From positions 1-64,000 of the forward strand of contig JANTQF010000050.1 of NCBI GenBank assembly GCA_032988165.1: DNA of 64,000 nucleotides. The letters run 5' to 3'. Numbering within the stretch: the first letter of the stretch is position 1; every line of letters begins with the position of its first letter. This stretch comes from Emmonsiellopsis sp. PD_33. Taxonomy: Eukaryota > Ascomycota > Eurotiomycetes > Onygenales > Ajellomycetaceae. Below, piece after piece: positions 55,392 through 64,000 of this stretch. Both the position numbers and the translations under genes were made by a program. The notes under the pieces were generated by a model. The model saw nothing but the letters and a program-made list of their open reading frames with translations. It did not search any database and was not told the DNA's origin.

Positions 55392-58063
55392 ATATCCAGG
55401 GAAAGGGAATTCATCGGGTATCACATGGGTGGTTACATGCATCGGACTATCTTCCAGTACAAACGTACTGTTTGTTTTAACTTTCTTTGTTTGATTGACA
55501 ATGCATATCTTCGCGCCTTTTCGATCCACCACCACCACCACCACAAACAATGATCCTAAATATGCGCGGAATCTCGTTGCCATGAACCCAAAGCTCCTGA
55601 ACCATGGCTACGGCCCTATACGTGCATGTATCCCATCAAGTGCCTCCTAAGTATCTCTCTCTTTGAGACCCTTATCCGCATATCTTATACCCACATGATG
55701 GCATCCGGCCCAATACCAAAATATGGCGGAACGCCCAAAAAACAGACCTCAGGCAAGCCTCAAATGAAACACACCCTAAACTAGAGCTTGGGGATGAAAC
55801 ATCCCAGCTTGGTGATACTCGTCTCGGGCATACCTTGCACTTGAGTAACGACTTCTATGATCCCCTTTACCCCGGAGTGCATGGATACTAGAAGCACCAT
55901 TGCGCGAACAACCACAGTCTCTCGCATCTATAATCCCAGACCCCAAATCCTCCCCCATTCTGAGTCTAGATCCAAGGAATTACCTCCCATTACCCGGCCA
56001 AAAGGAAAAAGGAAAAAAGGAAAACATCAGCACCGCAGGCTCCCGTTTCAAAAACCACGGCCCATCCCAGCGCGGAAAATCAGGCATCTAACCATCGGCC
56101 CGCGTTTCCGGCTATCTATCCATCTATCTCCCCCACGATCTACCTGTGTCCCAGGAACCGAACGCGCCCACCCAAGTTTTGCGGTTCTCGCTGATAAAAC
56201 TGCTAGAATTTTCCAATAGCCTGGAAAGGGAAAATGCAAAGCAGGCGGAGGTCATGTATGCCAGGCACTGTTATAAATAGGGAGTCTCCCGGATTGGTGG
56301 CCAGATACTCGGAACCGCATGTGGGAACGCATATGCATATTTCCATACCTGGTTTAAAGGTATTGCCAAGCATTTTTGGGGACTGGAGACGGGTAGCATC
56401 TGGGTATACATGCAGGAGGGATTGATTGCTCAAAATGTAGCTTTACGCGCTTGCATATTCTTCAAAGAGGTCTATGGAGGAGGCATGGAATGGGCCAGAA
56501 AGTAATTCCTAGTTTTCTCACCGCCATTAAGAAAAATCCATATCTTGCATTTCTCTATTCCTTTCGATCTGCTTCCGCATGCATGGCTATAACACATTAT
56601 TATGTGTGAAAAAGAGTGCATTAAGCAGGCACATATGCAGAATACTGGTTTTATGGGATAAAGTATTTCATATGCATAAACTAATTGAGAAAATAAATGT
56701 GTGCAAAATAACCTAAAAGGGCTTCAGGGGAAGGGGAAGGGGGTTATCAGATATTGGTATCTAAATATGAATAATTAAAAAAAAAGAGGTCTGAATATCC
56801 ATCAATTCATCTCCCTTTCATTTCATTCCTCAGCAGGCTCTCTAAAAACGAGCGTCTCATCAACTTTGTCATTGTCATCATCATTCAACAAAACATCATC
56901 ACCATCAGCAGCACAGCATCATGCCCATCCGCCATATCACCCCAACCCCCACCCACCTTATCTTTGTGATTATGGTACAAACGGACACAACACTCCTGTG
57001 CTTCCTTCTAGCTAATCCATCCAGCCAGCCCTCTTACTGTAATATATTTCCTCCTTCCTTCCTCCTTTTATTCTTCACATGGCCAATAATTAGCCAGCCG
57101 GTACACACAAAGGGGTCAAAAGATGGACAGCCCGTGAAAAGAAGAAGGGAAAAGCCGCCACTCGCCCTCATCGTGACAACAACAAAATTTAGGTAAGAAG
57201 GAGGAAAAGAGATAGAAAAAATATATAAGAATATGAGTAATGCGCCCGACCAACCTAGCCACCTAATTGCGCCATTACCATGCAGATAGCCTCCAGAACA
57301 ATATGCAAAAGGTGGGTGATTTTATTGCAGCGAGTGTGGGGGGAAAAGGGGAAAGGGGGGGGGGGGGGTTTATTCGCTTATATCGGAGGTAAAGAGCCAA
57401 TGGAGATAGGGCGTTCGAAGAAGCCAGTATAAACTCGGTTTGGGGGGGGAAGTGAGCTTCGGAACCATGTGTGCGCTTTTACAGGAGCGTATAGCCCAAC
57501 GGAAGTCCAGGCAAATAGTAAATATTGCCAAATTTTTGCTCTGGAGATTTGAGGGAGAACGAATGTTATCGGCCGTCGTTCTGCAGCCAGTAGGATGGGA
57601 GAGGAGCCAATGGGATTGGACATTCGATTGAGCGTTCGTGCGCGTCGGGGGTGTGTAGTATGGTCAAAAAATCAAGACCACTCAAACCAATAACAATAAA
57701 AATTATGGAGGGGATGGCCATGATAATGGCTTCCCGGAACGTTGCAGGCCAACTCTCAAGATCAACTTGAGCTGTCGGTACCTGTCTAAACCATGAAAGA
57801 GTGTATGTTCGAATCGAATGCCAAATACCGAGATATTTCCCACCGGGCGCAATGTCCTTTTCTATGTCTATGCCTCTTTTTGAAAAAGCCGAAATAAAAG
57901 ACATGGTGATGCATTTTCGAAGGCGATCCAGCCGATTTGAACCGGTCGAAATCAATTCGTTGGTTGGTTCTATCTAGAAAAGAGTGACGCCAGTGGGGGA
58001 TCCTCTGCTGGGGGCATATTCCAGATGAAGGGGAATCTGTCGCGAATAGAACTATAAACATAA
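55392..58063. other. Convergent 3' flanks, gene-free
   Basis: This lies between the 3' ends of the CSA-like and zinc-cluster genes. A run of 14 G is present at 57355-57368. Frames of up to 129 codons on the minus strand (57566-57955) have one hydrophobic stretch but no family signal, and probably belong to the 3' untranslated part of the zinc-cluster gene. Confidence 0.5.
57355..57368. repeat. Poly-G tract, 14 nt
   Basis: An uninterrupted run of 14 G is read directly. Confidence 0.85.
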
Positions 58064-60301
58064 TCAAATGAGTAAGTAGTTCCATCCGCGTTGCTCCATA
58101 ACGTCCCGCCAGTGAACGTTTGGGAGCTTCGGCTGTTGGTCCTCCTCCCCTGACACATGAACGCTTCCACCTGGAGTGGTTGAAGCAGAAACCGGCGTAG
58201 GTAAGAAGGGCACTTCAGTGGATCCCGGTACGGCATTGTCGGCGATTTGCCAAACTTCCTGAAGCAAGCAAACCATGCGACCAAAACTACCAATCCCGGC
58301 CTGGTTACCGAGGCGCTCAATTCGACGCTGAAACATGGTGCGGAACGGGCTATCTGGTGTGGAAAACGCACCACAGATGAGAAATGGCCAAACAAGCGAG
58401 CGATCAAATCCATCGGGCCCACTGGGGATCAGATTTATCAATTCGGAAAAGTCGGCGATCAGCCTCATCGTGCCAGCTTGTCCTCGATGGAAGCCTGGAA
58501 CTAGACTGCAAAGGTATACGCGCGCTGCGAGACGGAACAACGCTGTCATATTCCTCGAAAGTTGTCGTGCCCTGAGAACACCTGCATCTGTAACTGGGTA
58601 TACGAGAGACCCTGGGGTTGGCTCGGTGGTATCGAGTTGGTGGGCGAGAGCGGTGATGTGCGCGCAGAGCTGGATATCATCGACACAACCTTCAATCTTA
58701 AGAGCATCCAGGCAAGAGATTTCCGAGATCAGATACATCACTTGGTCTTCACAGCCCATCAGTTCACAGAGGCCGGAAGCGGAAGCGCTGAGGAGTTTTG
58801 TGCGATAAACGTGGGCACATTGGGGCGTTTTTCCAAGCATGGTAGAACCTAGGATATCGATCCAAGCGACCAAGGTCATGTTGAATGGCGCCTGTGTGTT
58901 CCAATTGTCAGTCTCGAGCAATCTATTTGGAAGATTGAGCCTAGTGATCAACTCGGTCACCGGTTGGAAATGCGAATGCCAGGGGATATCAAGCAGGACG
59001 TCATTTGGGCTCCCAACCGAGCACTGGAATAGAATCATGCCGAGAATCGCATCTAGGATCTGGCCGTTGTCAGAGTCATGCGTCAGAGCATCGTTAAGCT
59101 CCTTCACTGCCTCCCCGCGATGGTTTAGAATGGCATTATCGAACTGTTCCCCATTCTTACCATCTGCGGACTTCAAATGCATGGCGGCAATGCTTAGACA
59201 GCAGTGAAGGTAGGCCTTGTTGCACTGTAACGCTGGTATAACAAAATCTGCTCGAACGGTTCCCTGCTCTCGAGTTTCCAGAACGGGGAAGATAAGGCGG
59301 ATGACGTTCTCCAAGAAATGGTCCAAAAGACGGCGATCACCATCGTCAAGGTCGAACATATCAGCAATGGCTGGCTCATAAGGAGTAGCGAGATATCTGG
59401 AGTCGAGTGCCTCTGGAGAGGCAAAAGATTCTCTGCAACTCTCAAAATACTCTTGCTGAATCCAGTCATTGTCAGGAAATGCTGGCAAGGTGGCATGAGA
59501 CGATGGCGGCTGGAAGGTGCTAAAAGTTGATATTGAGGAGTCCCGTCGAGTGGGTATGTCGTTGACATACAGCTGTCGTTCCGTCTTGATATCCACCTCG
59601 TATGGTGGCGCTGTCCCATAAAACGCGGCAGCTTCAAAATGAGGAGTTTGTAGCTGGGAGGCAAAAGGGTCAAAGGGGTCCTGTGCAGCGAAATGGCCGT
59701 ATTCGTGTTCCAGGGAGAACTGTGAATCGGCGGAGGGCGCGCGAGTTCCGCTCATATCATCAGAGAATGCATCCACCGTGGGAATGGAATGCGATAAGCT
59801 TGGTGTGGTATGTGTGCAACTGCTTGAGCGGGTCCCCGCAGTGGCCTTCTCGTTGAGCTTGGTGTTCTTGATGACTTCCTTGATATTTTCCTTTTGCGCT
59901 CGTCGCTGTTCGTTGTTTCCCCACCACATAGGCCGCTTGTATTCGCATTTCAACTTGAGATTGTTGCAGGCTTTGCAGACAGGTTTTCCTTCGTCGCACT
60001 TCTTTCTTCGGAGGCGACAGGTAAAGCAGCCTAGACAGCGATGTTAATTGGAAACTTTTAAGATAGGGCTTGACGGGGGGATTTGACATATAGACATACC
60101 TAGGCGGGATCGTCGATGAGTCTTGTCGGAGGTTTTTGATGCTGCCGGTTTTGGTACTGCAGACTTGCTTGAAGATTTGGAAGGAGGTTTGCGCGTGTTC
60201 TTTGTAACCTTTCCAGCAGGATTTGGCGGTGGCCTGGAGGAAGCCATGTTTGCGGGAGGCGTCGACGCCTTGGTGAGGGGTGCTATGGTTGTGTACGACA
60301 T
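58064..60301 (-). CDS. Zn2Cys6 transcription factor, NosA/RosA/PRO1-like
   Basis: Two exons (60301-60100 and 60030-58064, intron 69 bp, phase 1) encode 722 residues. The zinc cluster straddles the intron just before its first Cys: C69-x2-C72-x6-C79-x6-C86-x2-C89-x6-C96, with the typical RLRRKKCDEGKP core. It is directly followed by EYKRPMWWGNNEQRRAQKEN and a basic helix, a signature I associate with the NosA, RosA and PRO1/Adv-1 regulators that control sexual development in Aspergillus, Sordaria and Neurospora. The rest is a fungal-specific regulatory domain (about 225-690) ending in the conserved WRDVMEQRGWNYLLI. The start is taken at the first true ATG (60301). NosA and RosA act oppositely (activator and repressor of sexual development), and I cannot tell which this is. 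Confidence 0.87.
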
Positions 60302-63300
60302 CGTAGGATCGATTGGATCCACAGTCGACGGTATATATTCTCCTTATTTCAATACCCGACTTTGCAGGTTTTAGAATAGAGGAAGATATAGATATCAGGG
60401 AGCGGCAGCGTTGTCGTAAACCTAGGAGTAAACTTGTACTACGGAGGCAGGCGACGAGATCGGATTGCTTCGAATATAGTATTAGCGGAAGCACGAATGC
60501 AATGAATGGCAAAGCTTGACCAGCAGGCTTTGATAGTGGATTCTGTCGAATTGGGGGAGGAGAGACGACAGATGACGAGGGTAAGGAGGAGTCTCAGCAA
60601 TCTGAGGTCGCTCTGCCATGAAGCTCTCATGTTTTGATTGTATAGGGCATGAAGAGTTTAAGAGTCTCCTGCGATAGCCTCTCGGCAAAATGGCTGTTTC
60701 TATTTTTTGACCATGTCTGCGGATCAGATCCAGGTGTACACCCAAAGGGACTAGCCTGAGGACAGGATGCAGCCCACGATGGCCCTGAGCGGGGAGAAAG
60801 GGGGGTTGACCAGCGAATGAACAGGGAGGTTTGACGGAGCAACAGTCCTATTGGGCGTCTACCAACAAGTGGTAAACATGATCATGCCTGATTTCTGCGA
60901 ACCGCCCTAAAAAGGGGTGGCAGGGGTCGGCGGGAGATGCGAGCATCCTGCTGGTCAATCGAACAGAGCGTGAGATGAAGGAGGTCGGACTCGGCGTGCG
61001 ATAGGCTGAGGGCGGCTTGGTTAGGGCAAGGATGCAGCTAAAAATTGATCACAGCAAGGTCCACTCACGTAGCACTGGCCTCAACTGGGCCTCTGGAAAC
61101 TTTCCATAAAATGGTTGCAAAAAGGAAATATTAATGAACCACCTTTCAAAGTTTCCTATTTCGAGCCACACGATACATGGTCATACGCGATATGTTCCGA
61201 TCTTCCTTCGGCTTGACTCGTCCATGTAACGAGCATGCACAGATGGTAAGCTTTCCACCCTCGAGCCTGCTGGCATTAGATTAGATCTCCAGAGTTGGTG
61301 AGTATTAACGATTGTGTTCGTTATAGCCATCCCCCTTAGAGCTACTCTATCCTCGTCGTGTACACCGAACAGCATAGATTATGCTCGTGCATACAAAGGC
61401 AATACAAGCAGTACATCATCGTCGAGGAGTCCTGTACAGTTATCCTTGTCCGGGACTTTGTCCACCGCCGTCCAAATTATGAATACTGTACTTCTCAACA
61501 CCGCTTCGGTAAATGGCGGCGACGGAAAATAAATGTGCAATCCATATATTATGCAATTTCCATGACCCTTCCGAGCAAGTTTGAAAATTCCCTAGTTTGC
61601 TTCGTTCCATACAAGACACCTCGGTTGCGAGGGAATGGCCCCGTGGCCTTCCAGGTATCGTTCTTCCATTGACTGGAGCTATCAGGTCCAATATAAACGA
61701 AATTAATCGGTGAAAATATTGACCACTCAAAGCGAGAGCCCAAGTACCTCCTCCGCCGGGTTTGGGTGACGGGAGACATCACAAGATCCCGCGTGGTCCG
61801 TGGAGAGAAAAAGCGGCACATATCGTCATTTCGCCCATCCAGCAGCTCTGAGGATTTCACCTATCAATCATGTTAAACGAGAAATACCGTAAAGCGATAC
61901 AGAATAGCTGGACCAACCAGGCCACACCACTATCACGGGGTTACTCAAAATCAGGGCGGGTACATGCCAAGACATGCATTTCAGCCCTCGATTCGATCGA
62001 CGAGCTCGAGCCATATGCCGTGTTGTGCAGGGACTCGGGCACTCCGCAGCCAACCGTGCCAATCTGGATGCGAGTGGAGCAGCAGGGATGCCGCTAGCGC
62101 TTGTACAAGATACTTTCTGGCTCCGCGCATTCGTGCAGAGAACCGGTGTGAAGAAGGCGATGACGCAAGTCACTCGGACTTCGGGGAGAAGGGAGACGGC
62201 TTGGCGCAGAGCTCAGACGTGATTAGACATGCATGAGGCTCGCCGCCAAGTGGGGCCCGTATTCTATTAAACTTTCTGGTACGTTGCCCCACTCCCCCGT
62301 CCCGTCCAACCCTAAATCCGAGCTAATCACAACCACCTTGTTCACTGCAGGATGGTTGGCTGCAAGCTAATATTCCCTAATTAGTAGCAATTAACCGCCC
62401 GTTGCTCAAACTCTCGATTCTGTTAATTAGCTTGCATTTCTAAATTAACTCCTATTTCCTGCAAATGTAACCAATAACCATGCCGTTCTGCATGTTACCA
62501 TATCACAATCACATTCACTATTGAGACTAATTAACTTACTACCAACCTCTTTGTCAAACTTAACTGTTATTTCTATTAATAAATTTCCCCTCTTCTGGAA
62601 CTCCTTACCCCTCATTTCCTTAAAATAGTAGCATAATTAGCAACAATTTTTGTTGCTCCCCTCTTCATCCTCGGCGCGCCAAGAGTTCCATGCAAGCCAT
62701 TGATGCCGGAGACTTGATTCCTTCACAGTAATATCCTAACCTGTCAGATTGATATGGTCACATTGCTAGTTGAGATTGAAACATTGAGCAAATAGGAATC
62801 CCCTGAAGGAAGGAATGGCTAATCTTCTCAAAGAATACTTCATTGCGCGAGAAACACAGTTTTCTAGAGAATAGCACTCCAGATGTCCTACCTCATTGCA
62901 TGTTCTCTTCAAAGATTTGGTCTGATTTCTATATTTCATGCAAAAAAAATATATTTCTCGCCTCATTTGTCCTTTTCTGCATCGCGAGACTCTTTCCAAA
63001 AACCCCTCTTCCTATCTCCTATCTCCATCATCCCCACATCGCTTCTCTCCTCATTGCATTTTCCCGCCTCTCTTTTCCAAGGATGTGCAAAAAGAGCCGA
63101 GCTAAACTATGCCAAAAACCGCCCTGCATCTCCGTTGGTGGCCTTTTTAGCTTACAAGGTATTTTAGCGATATTCAACAAGGATGAGAAGAATCAAAAAA
63201 GGTTAAACCACCCTGTTAATGATCTACCGGACGTATGATTGCAACTCCGCGCCCGATGATAGACAACCTAGGTCGGTCCATCACAACGGCGGTTTTTTTT

Positions 63301-64000
63301 TCTCTCCTCCATTCTTTGCTTTTGTAGTTGTCTTTTTTTTTACCGTTTCATCCGCTGGTCAAATGTGACATCGTTGGGGTTAGATACGAGTAGAGTTGGA
63401 AAACACCATTCTTCTCAATTGGCATGGTATGCTCAATTGACTATTGCCGGCCTGTTATTCCCTCACTTCTTACAATTTTCTTTGTTGTTGCAGGGGCCCT
63501 GAAAATCGTCCGGTGGGGGGTTGAAAATCCAACAAAGATGACAGATTATCCACGAGCGAAGAAGGATCCTACCCCCCACTCGACCGAGGTTTCTCCATGG
63601 CAATTTCTGGTAGTTCAATTTTGCCCTGGAGCTCTCCAAATTATCCGCAAAAGAACATTGGTGCTTATCGGCAGCGGAAGAAGTGTCTTTTACAAGTACT
63701 CTTATGCTTCTTCGCGCAGGTAACTGGAAACATACGGATACTACGACGGTGACAAGTAGAGCTTGATATATATGTCCATTCACCATTGGCAAGCTAGAAA
63801 AATTCCTGCATGCCTCATCTAGAAAAGTATGATAGGGAGAGCGAGAAGTTTTAAAGCTTCCGCTATCACTTGATTTAAGCCTTCTATCCAAATAGCACAT
63901 ACCATCATGATGGAATTTCTTTACTAAAATATAATTATATCCATTATTCCAGTAAAGCGTGGTTCTTGTAGGCTATATTTATCATGTCGAGTTCGTCAAA
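60302..64000. other. Gene-free upstream region of the zinc-cluster gene
   Basis: No gene is supported over 3.7 kb to the window end. The part from 62340 to 62650 is A/T-rich with repeated TTAATTAR-like and TTAACT motifs. A minus-strand frame at 61549-61860 has some protein-like character but no complete model. Regulators of development often have long upstream regions, so much of this may be promoter, but that is inference. Confidence 0.5.

Noticed and set aside
57566..57955. Minus-strand frame with one hydrophobic stretch
   Set aside because: It lies just downstream of the zinc-cluster gene on the same strand and is most likely 3' untranslated sequence.
61549..61860. Minus-strand frame with a GSRFEWS segment, faintly like sugar-epimerase proteins
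   Set aside because: The resemblance is a few residues only, and no upstream exon or start was found.

Overview
The window is nuclear DNA of a filamentous ascomycete (Pezizomycotina). Signs of this are short introns of about 50-150 bp with GTRNGT donors and CTAAC/CTGAC-type branch sites, a lone dispersed 5S rRNA gene, long homopolymer-rich spacers, and fungal-only families (PalF, a NosA/RosA/PRO1-type zinc-cluster regulator, Shr3, Rrn10, a fungal HNH protein). The gene set and the 5S sequence fit Eurotiomycetes. I cannot tell Onygenales from Eurotiales, though the large spacers lean towards Onygenales.

Layout. 0-6 kb: a small His/Pro-rich membrane protein, a Nudix hydrolase, and a stretch that looks like a decayed gene. 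6-16 kb (+): a full Yor1-like ABCC transporter, an ADP-ribosylglycohydrolase with four exons, and a short protein with one C-terminal membrane segment. 16-24 kb: sparse, accessory-looking DNA with a doubtful ORF, an unrecognised spliced gene and a PD-(D/E)XK-like protein. 24-32 kb: a Ser/Pro-rich protein, an HNH-nuclease protein divergent from an unrecognised 377-residue protein, and the ER chaperone Shr3. 32-40 kb: an eight-exon tyrosinase that carries an extra galectin-like domain at its C terminus, then an archaemetzincin. 40-44 kb: a 5S rRNA gene and the pH-signalling arrestin PalF. 44-50 kb: about 6 kb with no supportable gene. 50-55 kb: Mnd1, a small secreted Cys-rich protein, and the divergent pair Rrn10-like / CSA-like. 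58-60 kb: a NosA/RosA-type Zn2Cys6 regulator of sexual development, then 3.7 kb of gene-free sequence to the end.

Most genes are ordinary single housekeeping or regulatory loci and do not form a metabolic cluster. The points most worth a second look are the tyrosinase-galectin fusion, whose lectin site seems half altered; the 18-22 kb accessory block with the PD-(D/E)XK-like protein and an unknown spliced neighbour; an inverted repeat with four CCCCT elements near 14.5 kb; and the 5S gene, whose stem differences from the usual fungal 5S are compensatory. Intron boundaries were set by hand from splice signals, reading phase and family sequence, so single-junction errors are possible.
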